DNA from: a virus
Direction: 5' to 3' (one strand)
Virus record (IMG/VR): IMGVR_UViG_3300032323_000214
Coordinates: 1 to 33,106 of that record
Length of the DNA stretch: 33,106 nucleotides
Each line of letters opens with the position of its first letter. The first letter of the stretch is position 1. Position numbers and translations under genes: made by a program. Positions 18,330 through 27,008 of this stretch are shown piece by piece. The notes under the pieces are model-generated. The model was not told where the DNA came from. It was given only the letters and a program-made list of their open reading frames with translations, and ran no database searches.

Positions 18330-19646
18330 TTAAGCGCCTACATTAGTTGATGGAAATGATGGGGTACCGCGTGTGCCACCTACGCACCATACAATACGTA
18401 CTGCTCCAACCGCCCCTGCACCGCCAGCAGAAGCACTAGAATACCCGCAGCAAGTTTGTCTGATACCAGCACCGCCACCACCTCCACCAAATGAGCCTCC
18501 AGCGCCACCAGTATAGCTAGCACCATTTTGCCCATTAGCACCGCTAGAGCCAGTTACGCCGCCAAATCCAGAACCTGGAGATGAAGAGCTACCTCTAGCC
18601 CCTCCTGTGCCACTTGTTCCCTGACCAAGCAACCCCACACCGCCACCAGCGCCGCCGCCACCCCAAGCTGGAAGTGCACCAGGAAAGAATCTACTGCCAG
18701 AACCACCACCTCCACCGCCGCCGCCAGAACCAGCCGAGCCAGCAACACCGCAACCACCAGTAACAAGACCACCAGCACCCCCATTTCCACTATATCCTCC
18801 AGCGCCACCACCTCCAGAACCACCAGCAGTACATATGGCACACTTGCGACCGCCAACGCCTCCTGCACCTCCGGTTCCAACTATTACTGCGCCACCAGCA
18901 GGGTTAAAATTGCCACATTTGCGCCCTGCGCCTCCACCTCCAGCCGACACAAGTGTTGAACCAAAAGAAGATGTACCACCAGCATTTCCAATAGAACCAG
19001 CATTTGCCGCCTGCCCTGCTCCACCATTACCAACAACGACCGTATAAGAAGTTCCAGGTGTTACGCTTATTGCATTGACATAAGAAAGGGCGCCACCACC
19101 GCCGCCAGTACCTGTAGAACCAGAAGTATTTGAACCCGCACCGCCACCGCCACCACCGACAGCTACAACAGCGACTGATGTAACACCAGTAGGAGCTACC
19201 CACGAGAACGTACCGGCAGTTGAGAATGTTGCACAAGTTTGAATAGCGACAGTAATACTATTAGATGGCGCACTAGCTCCACCTGTACCTGCACCGTTTG
19301 TTGCTCTTACTGTAAATGTATAAGCCGTTCCGTTAGTCAACCCAGTTACAGAAATAGGAGATGAAGCTCCAGTACCAGTAATACCCCCAGGGCTTGATGT
19401 TGCTATATAAGATGTTATCGCAGCACTACCTATATCCGTAGGAGCAGTAAATGCAACTGTTGCAGTACCAGAACCAGCTGAACCCGCCGTAGCAGTACCG
19501 ATAGTAGGTGCACCTGGGCTTCTAGGCCAAATGCCTTGTCGGGTGTAATTTTGTGCTTGGCATACTGTCCATACGCCTGATGCCGCAGTTGTCGTCGGAG
19601 TAATTGGTGTACCCCGAATAATTCCACCTGGATATTTTTTACTCAT
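18330..19646 (-). CDS. FN3 plus glycine-rich tail adhesin, copy 3
   Basis: A 438-residue host-recognition protein, the third and longest of three tandem paralogues. A fibronectin type III domain lies at about 44-133 (GAPTIGTATAG ... GLTNGTAYTFTVRATNGAG). A shared strand TFSWVAPTGVTSVAVVAVGG (about 147-166) follows. The rest is a run of glycine-rich loops (AGGSGGGGAGGYSGNGGAGG and others) that could pack as polyglycine-II helices, as in T4-like gp38 adhesins. Cysteines are scattered in the variable loops (RKCGN, RKCAIC, RQTCCGY), possibly for local cross-links. It ends RGTPSFPSTNVGA, a variant of the conserved end of its sisters. It starts directly after the preceding stop (TAAATG). Confidence 0.8.
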   Translation of the reverse strand: MSKKYPGGIIRGTPITPTTTAASGVWTVCQAQNYTRQGIWPRSPGAPTIGTATAGSAGSGTATVAFTAPTDIGSAAITSYIATSSPGGITGTGASSPISVTGLTNGTAYTFTVRATNGAGTGGASAPSNSITVAIQTCATFSTAGTFSWVAPTGVTSVAVVAVGGGGGGAGSNTSGSTGTGGGGGALSYVNAISVTPGTSYTVVVGNGGAGQAANAGSIGNAGGTSSFGSTLVSAGGGGAGRKCGNFNPAGGAVIVGTGGAGGVGGRKCAICTAGGSGGGGAGGYSGNGGAGGLVTGGCGVAGSAGSGGGGGGGGSGSRFFPGALPAWGGGGAGGGVGLLGQGTSGTGGARGSSSSPGSGFGGVTGSSGANGQNGASYTGGAGGSFGGGGGGAGIRQTCCGYSSASAGGAGAVGAVRIVWCVGGTRGTPSFPSTNVGA

Positions 19647-20717
19647 TTATAAATTTCCTGTATTTGTTGATGGGAAGCTACGTGTTGTGCCAGGCCAGAT
19701 GATACGAACTGCACCTCTACCAGAACTTCCTCCTCCACACGCAGGGGCGCCACCGCCACCACCACCATAAGTACCGGCGCATTTAGTTGAGGTAGACGTC
19801 CCACCAGAACCGCCTCCGCCGTTTGCAGTACCATTTGCGCCTTGACCTAATATACCTACTCCGCCGCCGCCTCTAGCTACAAAACTACTGGCATTACCGC
19901 CGCCACCACCACCACCAGAACCGGCTGATCCAGACCCACAACTTATTCCACCGTTGCCACCATTACCAGCATATCCTCCAGCACCTCCACCTCCGCCGCC
20001 AGTAGCGTTTCCTCGACTTCCGCCGTTTCCACCACCATCATAAACGCCACTAGGAGAGCCTCCGCTGCCACTACCACCACCAGCCGTCATTGTTCCAAAT
20101 AAAGCGGTAAAAGAAGATGCTTGCCCACAAGTACCACCACCACAACCTCCGGTTCTGAGAGCGGCAACAACAACCGAATAACTATTACCTGGAACTACAG
20201 TTATGTTGTTTTTGTACGCCAACGCGCCGCCACTGCCACCAACACCACCAGCAAGATAACCAGCTCCAGACGCTCCAGAGCCAACAGCTACAACAGAGAC
20301 AGATGTGACACCAGCAGGGGCAACCCAAGAAAACGTACCAGCAGTTGTATATGCTTGCTGACCTATAACAGCAGGAGTTGCAGAATTAGAAGCGGCACTC
20401 AACGGGCCTGTACCGTTTGTACCCGTTGCCCTTACCCTAAATGTGTATGCCGTTCCAGTAGTTAAGCCTGTTACAACCACAGGAGAAGAAGCATTAGAGG
20501 CTGTAACACAGCCAGGAGTTGATATAGCCGTGTAAGACGAGATACCAGAAGGAAAAAGTCCTGTGCAAGCTGGGGCTGTAAAAGCAACCGAAACAGAAGT
20601 TGCAGATGCGACAGTAGCCGTACCAATAGTAGGTGCACCGGGTGTTGCTGGCCAAATGTTTTGACCCCTAGCTTGAAATTGTTCTGCTGCGTTCCAAATT
20701 CCAGAAAAATTAGGCAT
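19647..20717 (-). CDS. FN3 plus glycine-rich tail adhesin, copy 2
   Basis: A 356-residue paralogue with the same order: N-terminal SGIWNAAEQFQARGQNIWP, FN3 domain (about 26-113), the strand YTTAGTFSWVAPAGVTSVSV, and a glycine-rich domain up to the end RSFPSTNTGNL. The glycine-rich part carries its own variable cysteines (GGCGGGTCGQ, SCGSGS, TKCAG, PACGG). The blocks GYAGNGG and GILGQGANGT are shared with copy 1 while the loops between differ. Start and stop couple tightly with its neighbours (TAATG at 20717). Confidence 0.8.
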   Translation of the reverse strand: MPNFSGIWNAAEQFQARGQNIWPATPGAPTIGTATVASATSVSVAFTAPACTGLFPSGISSYTAISTPGCVTASNASSPVVVTGLTTGTAYTFRVRATGTNGTGPLSAASNSATPAVIGQQAYTTAGTFSWVAPAGVTSVSVVAVGSGASGAGYLAGGVGGSGGALAYKNNITVVPGNSYSVVVAALRTGGCGGGTCGQASSFTALFGTMTAGGGSGSGGSPSGVYDGGGNGGSRGNATGGGGGGAGGYAGNGGNGGISCGSGSAGSGGGGGGGNASSFVARGGGGVGILGQGANGTANGGGGSGGTSTSTKCAGTYGGGGGGAPACGGGSSGRGAVRIIWPGTTRSFPSTNTGNL

Positions 20718-21760
20718 TATAAATCTCCAGTATTTGTTGATGGGAAGCTACGTGTTGTGCCTGGGTAAATAATACGGACTGCTCCACCACCACCAGCACT
20801 TTGACCGCCTCCACCGCCATACAGTGTACCCGATCCGCCCGAACCAGCTCCACCATTAACGCTACCTGATGTACCTGCTGTACCGTTTGCGCCTTGACCT
20901 AATATACCTACGCCACCGCCATTACCTGCTGCACTTCCGCCACCGCCACCGCCGCCACTACCTGCAACTGCTGTTCCTGATGCAACACCGGTACCTCCAT
21001 TACCAGCATATCCGCCAGCCCCGCCAGCCCCACGAGGAGAAGTGCAATATTGCCCGGTACCCCCATTACCTCCGCCTGTACCTGTAAAGCCACCTCCACA
21101 GTTAAAGGATCCACCACCACCACGAACTGTGCTTGTGTTTATAAAATAACTACTTGATGCATTTGCCCTAGTAGGACTTCCTTGACAACTAGCGTAAGCT
21201 CCACCACTAGCAACAACTACAGTATACGAACTGCCTGGGGTAACTGCTTGGTTATTTCTATAGCCTAAACCGCCTCCACCACCACCACTATTATATCCAG
21301 GGTCGCCACAATTACAGTATTGGTTTCCTAATCCGCCACCGCCACCGCCAACAGCTACAACTGAAACAGAAGTAACCCCCGCAGGAGCAACCCAAGTAAA
21401 CGTACCAGGTGTTGTATATGCTTGTTGACCTATAATAGCAGGAGTTGCGGAATTAGAAGCTGCACTAGGAAAACTTGGCCCAAAAGCGTTAGTTGCTATA
21501 ACCCTAAACGTATATGCCGTACCTGTAGTTAAACCTGTAATCGTCAAAGGAGAAGATGCACCAGAAGCAGTTCTTACCCCGCAGTTTGCGTAGGCTGTAT
21601 AAGACGAGATAGCCCCACCGCCAATACATGAAGGGGCAGTAAAAGCAACAGAAACAGTAGTTGCAGATGCAACAGTAGCTGTACCGATAGTAGGTGCGTT
21701 AGCGACTCTTAATGGGTTATAACCAGGCAATATAATGCCAGCTTGTCTGCTCCAGGCCAT
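20717..21760 (-). CDS. FN3 plus glycine-rich tail adhesin, copy 1
   Basis: A 347-residue paralogue, first of the three in transcription order. FN3 domain at about 22-111, shared strand YTTPGTFTWVAPAGVTSVSV, glycine-rich domain with variable loops (NQYCNCGDPGYNS, SCQGSPTR, SFNCGGGF, QYCTSPRG), and the end VRIIYPGTTRSFPSTNTGDL. The N-terminus, MAWSRQAGIILPGYNP, differs from copies 2 and 3, so each may dock to a different site or to the same site through the following domain. Probably exposed at the tip of a fibre. Confidence 0.8.
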   Translation of the reverse strand: MAWSRQAGIILPGYNPLRVANAPTIGTATVASATTVSVAFTAPSCIGGGAISSYTAYANCGVRTASGASSPLTITGLTTGTAYTFRVIATNAFGPSFPSAASNSATPAIIGQQAYTTPGTFTWVAPAGVTSVSVVAVGGGGGGLGNQYCNCGDPGYNSGGGGGGLGYRNNQAVTPGSSYTVVVASGGAYASCQGSPTRANASSSYFINTSTVRGGGGSFNCGGGFTGTGGGNGGTGQYCTSPRGAGGAGGYAGNGGTGVASGTAVAGSGGGGGGGSAAGNGGGVGILGQGANGTAGTSGSVNGGAGSGGSGTLYGGGGGQSAGGGGAVRIIYPGTTRSFPSTNTGDL

Positions 21761-21769
21761 AAATTACTC

Positions 21770-22162
21770 CTAGCTAATATCTTCGTAGCTAATTGAATAT
21801 GTTAGCGCACTACCTGTACCTGAAGTAACTGAAATTGATGTGCCTTCTTGTAAGTAAATAGCTGAAGTTTTATCAACTGCAATTAAAGAAGCAAACGCAG
21901 GGACAGAAACAGTACTTACGATTGGGAAAGCCGTACCGCCAGCTGGCGCTGAACCTTGTGCTACCGCACCGTTTGTATAGATTGAAACTGTAGCATTTGC
22001 TGCTGAAGCTGTTGTATTAGCTACTACAATTTGATTTATTTTAAATACTTTATTACTAGCTGCAGCATTAGGTAAAAGAACCACTGCAGTTGTACCTGTT
22101 GGTACGAAATACGTTGTGTTGCCGAAAATACTCGTTACGGCTACGATATTTGGGTTTGCCAT
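21770..22162 (-). CDS. Small beta-rich virion protein
   Basis: The 130-residue protein begins MANPNIVAVTSIFGNTTYFV, a pattern I associate with small phage structural proteins next to fibre genes. It has alternating strands (VFKINQIVVANTTASAANATVSIYT, SLIAVDKTSAIYLQEGTSI) and ends SALTYSISYEDIS. Its composition is Ala/Thr/Ser-rich, which fits a jelly-roll-like coat or fibre-base protein. No enzymatic motif is seen. Short gaps of 7-10 bases separate it from its neighbours. Confidence 0.6.
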   Translation of the reverse strand: MANPNIVAVTSIFGNTTYFVPTGTTAVVLLPNAAASNKVFKINQIVVANTTASAANATVSIYTNGAVAQGSAPAGGTAFPIVSTVSVPAFASLIAVDKTSAIYLQEGTSISVTSGTGSALTYSISYEDIS

Positions 22163-22172
22163 TTATTACTCC

Positions 22173-22796
22173 TTAGAATCCGAAAACCATTGCAAATGTT
22201 ATTGATTTACCTGCCGATATCCCTTCGTTAGGTACGCTACTAGTCCAATCCAAATTACCTGCCCCATCTGTAGATAAAACTTGTCCAGCTGTACCATCTG
22301 CTGCCGGCATTATATAACCTGAATCTTTAATTATTTTACCCGTAGATCCGTCAAACGTAGCAAGTGTATTGTTAGCAGCAGAGGTAGGGCCAGTTACATC
22401 ACTAATAATAGTAAAATCTGTACCATCCCATGCACAAAATGCTGCAACGTATGATTGAATCTGAACCCCTGTAGTAGCTGAACCCTTAAGCACAACAACA
22501 TCATCAGATGTGTTAATTACAACATAAATTTTACTACTACTAGGTGCAATAATATTTCTTGGTACACCAGGATTTCCCGTAGGTCGCAGTATCATCATGC
22601 GAGCTTGGTTTGTAGCCCCAGACCCTGTAGTAGTTAAGGTCCAGTTACCCGAAGTAACATCAGCTGTTGCAAAACCTGCGACTGAATCTTCAACTAGGCT
22701 TGTAACGCTATCGTTAACAACATTACCCCATGTCCCTGAAAGTTCTCCAGTTACCGGTAGGGCTAGTCCTAATAGCGGTGAATATTGTGTTGTCAT
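22173..22796 (-). CDS. Tail fibre protein with YSPLLGLALP N-terminus
   Basis: The 207-residue protein begins with YSPLLGLALPVTGELSGTWG, a motif found at the N-termini of many phage fibres, where it may bind the baseplate or trimerise. The middle is beta-rich. The C-terminal third, TLATFDGSTGKIIKDSGY followed by GTAGQVLSTDGAGNLDWTS, is a fibre repeat of the SxGQxLxSxGxGxxxW type also seen in the 573-residue fibre. It is probably a short fibre or an adaptor for the adhesins that follow. Confidence 0.7.
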   Translation of the reverse strand: MTTQYSPLLGLALPVTGELSGTWGNVVNDSVTSLVEDSVAGFATADVTSGNWTLTTTGSGATNQARMMILRPTGNPGVPRNIIAPSSSKIYVVINTSDDVVVLKGSATTGVQIQSYVAAFCAWDGTDFTIISDVTGPTSAANNTLATFDGSTGKIIKDSGYIMPAADGTAGQVLSTDGAGNLDWTSSVPNEGISAGKSITFAMVFGF

Positions 22797-22803
22797 AAAA
22801 ACC

Positions 22804-23421
22804 TCAAGTATTTATCTGTGTCCAGTCAGGATTTTGTGCATCGTTAATTACCGTCCATCCTCTAATTAATACAGTTCCTACTGCGCCTACTGCACTAACA
22901 CCTGTTACGACTGCTCTATCATCTACACGAATTGTAACACTTCCAACTGCGCCAGACCCAAAAAGTCCGGTTAATGAAGGCGTTATTTTAGTAACTGCAC
23001 TACCTACATTAGCTGTACCTACAACCCCAGTAGTAATCCCGTTGCCATTATATACTGGTAAAAGCGTTCCTACAGCACCTACACCTTCTACGCCTGTAAC
23101 AATACCAGCATCATTTATTTCAACTGTTACAGTTCCGACGCTAGCTGTACCTTCAACCCCAGTAAGCGTGTATTTTACTAATATCCCAATAGACCCAACT
23201 GCACCTGTACCTGCTACGCCTAGTGGTGTTCCTTTTGGTATACCTTTAACAGTTCCAACAGAAGCCGTAGCCTCTACGCCGGTAAGTAATATCGCGTCAC
23301 TAACCGAGATTACTACTGTACCTACTTCACCAGTAGCGCTAACCCCAATAACTTGTCCTGAACCACTAGTACCACCAGCGGATGCAAACGGCGCTCCTGA
23401 AAACGGTACGGTACCGAACAT
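22804..23421 (-). CDS. Repeat protein with eight GVxGxGxVGTV units
   Basis: After a short N-terminus (FGTVPFSGAPFASAGG) the 205-residue protein consists of eight units of about 20-25 residues, each containing a variant of GVxGTGxVGTV: for example GVSATGEVGTV, GVEATASVGTV, GVAGTGAVGSI, GVEGVGAVGTL and GVSAVGAVGTV. The spacers are beta-strand-like and variable. It ends RGWTVINDAQNPDWTQI. A beta-solenoid or extended fibre-shaft protein is likely. Repeats of this sort are known in phage virion proteins but no function is established to my knowledge. Confidence 0.7.
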   Translation of the reverse strand: MFGTVPFSGAPFASAGGTSGSGQVIGVSATGEVGTVVISVSDAILLTGVEATASVGTVKGIPKGTPLGVAGTGAVGSIGILVKYTLTGVEGTASVGTVTVEINDAGIVTGVEGVGAVGTLLPVYNGNGITTGVVGTANVGSAVTKITPSLTGLFGSGAVGSVTIRVDDRAVVTGVSAVGAVGTVLIRGWTVINDAQNPDWTQINT

Positions 23422-23432
23422 ATTTCTTTATC

Positions 23433-25154
23433 CTATAAACCGTTTAGAATTGACAATGCATTTACATAAGCTTTACTTGCTGCAGTTGATGTTTGCCAGC
23501 TTGGTGCTGAAGTCCCGTTAGATGTTAGTATCTGACCTGATGTACCGTTAGCAATGAACGCTGTAGTTCCTGAACCCGTTTGGTATGGTATTTGACTTGC
23601 ACCACCCCCAGCTAAATTAGTAGAAGTTGTTGCTGTTGTAGCTGAACCTACTGAAAGGCTTGACTGGTTTGTAAATGTAGGTGCCCCTGTACCGCCTGAT
23701 AATAATACCTGGTTTAATGTGCCCGCAGCTGTAATCGCATATGCAGTGCCTGTACCGTAAGTAACACCGCCCGCTGTTGGTGTATCCGTTGAATTAGTAC
23801 CACCCGCAGATATAGGTAATGTGCCTGTAGTTAAAGCTGAAGTAGATGTTGAGAATACAGCCTTATTTGCAGTAAACGATGTTAGCCCTGTACCACCTAC
23901 ATCTGTACCGACAGTAGTAAACCCTGTACTTAAAGCACCTGCAGTTAATGTACCAACCCCAGTAATGCCTGTGTAGGAGCCTGATATACGCGCAGTATTT
24001 ACTGTGCCACTTGTAATGTTGTTCGCATTGGTTGTATCTGTTGTGGCTGATGCCGCTAGCCCTGAAACTGCACTAGACGCAATTGCAATATCTGTATCGG
24101 CTAAGGCTGTTAGTTGACCTTGCGCATTAACTGTAGCTGTTAAAGTCTTGCTTGCTAAGCCATATGATGCAGGGGTTACAGCTGTGTTTGTAATGCTAAA
24201 CTGAGTGCCAGCTAGTGTTAAACCTGTGCCAGCGCTATAAATTTGAGTTGCACTAATCTGAGTAAACGTAATGTTAGTTGTACCGAAAACGATTGTGCCT
24301 ACTGTATTACATGTATATGTTTCGCCAGCGCCAGTAGTACCTTGCTGCACAAAGAAAGTAGAGCCTTCACCTAATGTATTTGGGCTAGTTAAACCAAAAG
24401 TGTTTGTGTCAGAAGAACGAGTTAGTACCCAGTTAGTTGAGCCTGAACCCACACTAGTTACTACATACACACCGTTTTGCGTTTGATCTGTTTGTTGATA
24501 CACCAAAACACGATCAGCTACACTTACTGTAACGCCATCAATAACCAAGGCAACTTGAGTTCCTGCATTAGTAAGTGTTGCACCTACCCCACTAGAACCG
24601 TTGTTATATGTTGCATTTAAGTTAATTGGAGACTCAACGCGTACCGGTTGGTGGAAGTGTATTCCTGATGCTACCAATGTATCTACATACTGTTTAGTTG
24701 CTACTTGAAGGTTAGTAGTAGGGTCTTGAGTAACAGCTACAGAAGTTAATCCACCTAGTGTAAGTGATGTCTCACCTAGTTTAATGGCAGTTGTACCGAT
24801 AGTAACTGGTATATTTGAGTACCCTACTGCGTCTTCGTATATTGCTTTTTCTGAAGGATAAGTTACAAATACTTCTTTATCACCAATACCAAAATTTGTT
24901 TTAGTTGTACCCCCAGCACTTGAGGCTAATACCGTATCACGGCTTAGTGTAGTTCCAGAAGATGTGTACGTGCCAATACCTACTTCCCATTCGGTTACAC
25001 CGCTGGCTGTATTGTTAATGCAGTAATAAGTAGTATTGCCATCACCTATAGCGCTAAAACCCTGGAACCCTGCATAAGCAGCGCCAAGCGTAATTGTGCC
25101 TTGACCCGTAGAGATGGATAATACTTTAACTCTATCTTTAAGAACTAGTGCCAT
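23433..25154 (-). CDS. Long tail fibre protein
   Basis: The 573-residue protein starts MALVLKDRVKVLSISTGQGT, then WEVGIGTYTSSGTTLSRDTV and VFVTYPSEKAI, an N-terminal fibre module found across many marine and freshwater phages. After VATKQYVDTLVASGIHFHQP (about 150-170) come long Thr/Gly/Ser beta repeats. They include SAGGTNSTDTPTAGGV and near the C-terminus GTSGQILTSNGTSAPSWQ. It ends in a short helix (ASKAYVNALSI). It probably forms a trimeric fibre shaft. It is followed by the repeat protein, short fibre and adhesins in the same transcript. Confidence 0.8.
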   Translation of the reverse strand: MALVLKDRVKVLSISTGQGTITLGAAYAGFQGFSAIGDGNTTYYCINNTASGVTEWEVGIGTYTSSGTTLSRDTVLASSAGGTTKTNFGIGDKEVFVTYPSEKAIYEDAVGYSNIPVTIGTTAIKLGETSLTLGGLTSVAVTQDPTTNLQVATKQYVDTLVASGIHFHQPVRVESPINLNATYNNGSSGVGATLTNAGTQVALVIDGVTVSVADRVLVYQQTDQTQNGVYVVTSVGSGSTNWVLTRSSDTNTFGLTSPNTLGEGSTFFVQQGTTGAGETYTCNTVGTIVFGTTNITFTQISATQIYSAGTGLTLAGTQFSITNTAVTPASYGLASKTLTATVNAQGQLTALADTDIAIASSAVSGLAASATTDTTNANNITSGTVNTARISGSYTGITGVGTLTAGALSTGFTTVGTDVGGTGLTSFTANKAVFSTSTSALTTGTLPISAGGTNSTDTPTAGGVTYGTGTAYAITAAGTLNQVLLSGGTGAPTFTNQSSLSVGSATTATTSTNLAGGGASQIPYQTGSGTTAFIANGTSGQILTSNGTSAPSWQTSTAASKAYVNALSILNGL

Positions 25155-25168
25155 AGAGCACTCCTAAA

Positions 25169-25630
25169 TTAAGCTATACGAATAATGGCTGTTGCCGCTG
25201 CAGCTGCTGGAAATTGCACAGTGAAGTCACCTGAACTTACTTGTTGGTCGCCACCAAAGCTTAACACCGCACAAGCTGCACCTGATGCTGAGCTGTTATA
25301 TATCAATGCACCAGCTGTAATAAATGTAGCCGCTGACCAAGTTACGTCTGCAAAATCAGTAAATGCTGTTGTGCTTGATGATGTTGGTGTTACAGCTGCT
25401 AATGTTTTACCTGGACGATCATAACCACCTACGCCGTTAGCAAGTTCATTAACACCCATTTGTGAGTAGTTAGTTGTAGCATTATTATAAGTAACATCTG
25501 TACCCGCAGCTGAGCCAACGAATAAAGCAATATTAAATGTGTTGCCACCTGGGTTTGAGAAGTTATGTGTTGCTTTCATTAGCTCGACTTTAAAGCTAGT
25601 CGGCATTGAGTTAGTAATGGTATATGCCAT
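25169..25630 (-). CDS. Structural protein, paralogue of the gene at 25921-26337
   Basis: The 153-residue protein shares a full-length pattern with the gene two places upstream: SFKVELMKATHNF at the start, ALFVGSA, then ATFITAGALIYN and a GGD/GSD block (VLSFGGDQQV), ending FPAAAAATAIIRIA. I know this family from many phages, where it lies between neck and fibre genes, but its role is unknown to me. A beta-sandwich virion protein is likely. RBS TGGAG precedes the start. Confidence 0.7.
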   Translation of the reverse strand: MAYTITNSMPTSFKVELMKATHNFSNPGGNTFNIALFVGSAAGTDVTYNNATTNYSQMGVNELANGVGGYDRPGKTLAAVTPTSSSTTAFTDFADVTWSAATFITAGALIYNSSASGAACAVLSFGGDQQVSSGDFTVQFPAAAAATAIIRIA

Positions 25631-25631
25631 G

Positions 25632-25919
25632 TTAAATCTCCAATAATTTAATTAATTCAGGATGTCCCGCTTCAGTAAAGCGATTAATAAGAGTGGTGTT
25701 GCGAGACTCTACGGCTCGTTTCATATAAGAAACCAATACACTACGCACTTGATCCCTGAAGGCTTCTGCTTGATCTCTAATGACTGGGTGGGACTGATCC
25801 CCGACAGATATGATTCTGTTTAATGCTTGTTCTGCTAATTCTTCTGGCGTGAAACCTCTGTGGTCCACTTTGTGGACTAGAACTGTACCTAAATCTAATG
25901 CGCCTGCTGCTCCAAACAT
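25632..25919 (-). CDS. Small helical conserved phage protein
   Basis: A 95-residue protein with VLVHKVDHRGFTPEELAEQA and HPVIRDQAEAFRDQVRSVLV, followed by AVESRNTTLINRFTEAGH. It is nearly all alpha-helical by composition, and similar proteins occur beside structural genes of T4-like and other marine phages. It sits between the two paralogous beta proteins with only 1-base gaps. The function is unknown; a chaperone or neck component is possible. Confidence 0.65.
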   Translation of the reverse strand: MFGAAGALDLGTVLVHKVDHRGFTPEELAEQALNRIISVGDQSHPVIRDQAEAFRDQVRSVLVSYMKRAVESRNTTLINRFTEAGHPELIKLLEI

Positions 25920-25920
25920 A

Positions 25921-26337
25921 TTATGATGACCTTATAATTGCGCTATCTGGTAGATTAGCTGGAAATGTTATAGTTAATGTCTGGTTTACTACAGTTTTAT
26001 CAGACCCAAAATCAAGTACTGCTATTGACTTATTACCTTTTGATGCATTATATATTAAAGCACACCTAGCTGTAAATGTTGCATTTGTCCAGTCAATATT
26101 ATCAAAACTTATGTATGCCGTGTCGTCAGCCGCGTTTACGGTTGCATTTTGTAGCTCTTTACCACCTGCTGTATAGCCTGTACCCACAACTTCATTAGTT
26201 GAAGAGTAAACTGTGGTAGCCTGTGTAAGCATTACATTACCTGTATACAAAGCAATATAGATGCTGTCCGTTAGAAAGTCGTGTACGCCTTCATACAGTT
26301 CTTGTTTAAAACTTGTTGTTTGGCCTTGGTTTATCAT
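25921..26337 (-). CDS. Structural protein, paralogue of the gene at 25169-25630
   Basis: The 138-residue protein matches its sister along its length: SFKQELYEGVHDF, IYIALYTGNV, NEVVGTGYTAGGKEL, then ATFTARCALIYNASKG and VLDFGSDKTVV, ending in FPANLPDSAIIRSS. The conserved aromatic and Gly positions suggest the same fold. It starts one base inside the stop of the adaptor gene. Role unknown; close association with the neck/fibre region suggests a tail or fibre-connector part. Confidence 0.7.
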   Translation of the reverse strand: MINQGQTTSFKQELYEGVHDFLTDSIYIALYTGNVMLTQATTVYSSTNEVVGTGYTAGGKELQNATVNAADDTAYISFDNIDWTNATFTARCALIYNASKGNKSIAVLDFGSDKTVVNQTLTITFPANLPDSAIIRSS

Positions 26338-26999
26338 TACATCACTTTCATTCTGACTTGACCGCTACGGTATGCATCTTGACGGTCTTTACCATCACCC
26401 AATTGTTTGAGCAAGAACATAGCTTCGTCGTAACGTTGTCTGTAGTTAGCCATTAGGTCAGGTTCGCCCTTCATAAACGTATAGGCTTCTAGTATTGAGC
26501 CGTATAGCAACGCTGAGTTGAAGTTGTCACCTAGCCATGAAGTACCAGAAGTAACTATAGATTCTGGGTAGTAGAAGTAGTGTAGTTCAGCAGTTAAGTT
26601 TGCATTAGGCGTAGGGCCAAGAATAAAGGTCAACTCATTCGGGTAATTAGACTGAGGACCAAATATCGCGTAGTACTTCGGAGCGCCTGTGTCTGTAGGG
26701 TTTGGGTATGCTTCTCGAATGTAGTTAACGTCTTTATTAAGCAAATACTCGTATGACTCATTTGCAGTGCCAAACCCCGAAATAACCGCTAGAGAAAACA
26801 CAGAAAGAAAGTCACTAGGAGCCGCCAAGTATTTATTACCTGAGGTTAATGCCCCTGTTACGTTTTTGCGTAGTGCCGGAAGCTGTACCGTATTGTATAT
26901 GCGTTGTTCTGCATTCTCTACAAACGTAGCAAGTTCCGTTGACGTAAACGTATTTTCTGTGTAGTCCTGTATTGCTGCGGTTAATTCTGCGTAGTTCAT
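26337..26999 (-). CDS. Head-tail adaptor-like protein
   Basis: The 220-residue protein begins MNYAELTAAIQDYTENTF, then FVENAEQRIYNTVQLPALRK, DVNYIREAYPNPTDTGAPKY, ELHYFYYPESIV and ends in a helical stretch with YDEAMFLLKQLGDGKDRQDAYR. This pattern matches a broad family of phage neck proteins that I associate with the SU10-type adaptor, which sits on the portal and begins the tail. The name of the family is from memory. RBS GGATAG overlaps the end of the preceding gene remnant. Confidence 0.7.
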   Translation of the reverse strand: MNYAELTAAIQDYTENTFTSTELATFVENAEQRIYNTVQLPALRKNVTGALTSGNKYLAAPSDFLSVFSLAVISGFGTANESYEYLLNKDVNYIREAYPNPTDTGAPKYYAIFGPQSNYPNELTFILGPTPNANLTAELHYFYYPESIVTSGTSWLGDNFNSALLYGSILEAYTFMKGEPDLMANYRQRYDEAMFLLKQLGDGKDRQDAYRSGQVRMKVM

Positions 27000-27008
27000 C
27001 TACTATCC

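Noticed and set aside
18554-18880. Open frames overlapping the glycine-rich adhesins on both strands (for example 18554-18880 minus, 20121-20465 plus).
   Set aside because: They are shadows of GGN-rich codons: low-complexity Val/Leu/Ala or Thr/Ser strings with no RBS or coupling.
18330-21760. Diversity-generating retroelement variable regions in the adhesins.
   Set aside because: No reverse transcriptase or template repeat is seen in the window, and differences among copies are not confined to adenine-type sites as far as can be seen by eye.
22804-23421. CRISPR-like array from regular repeats.
   Set aside because: The repeats are degenerate at DNA level and lie in one reading frame; they encode the GVxGTG units.
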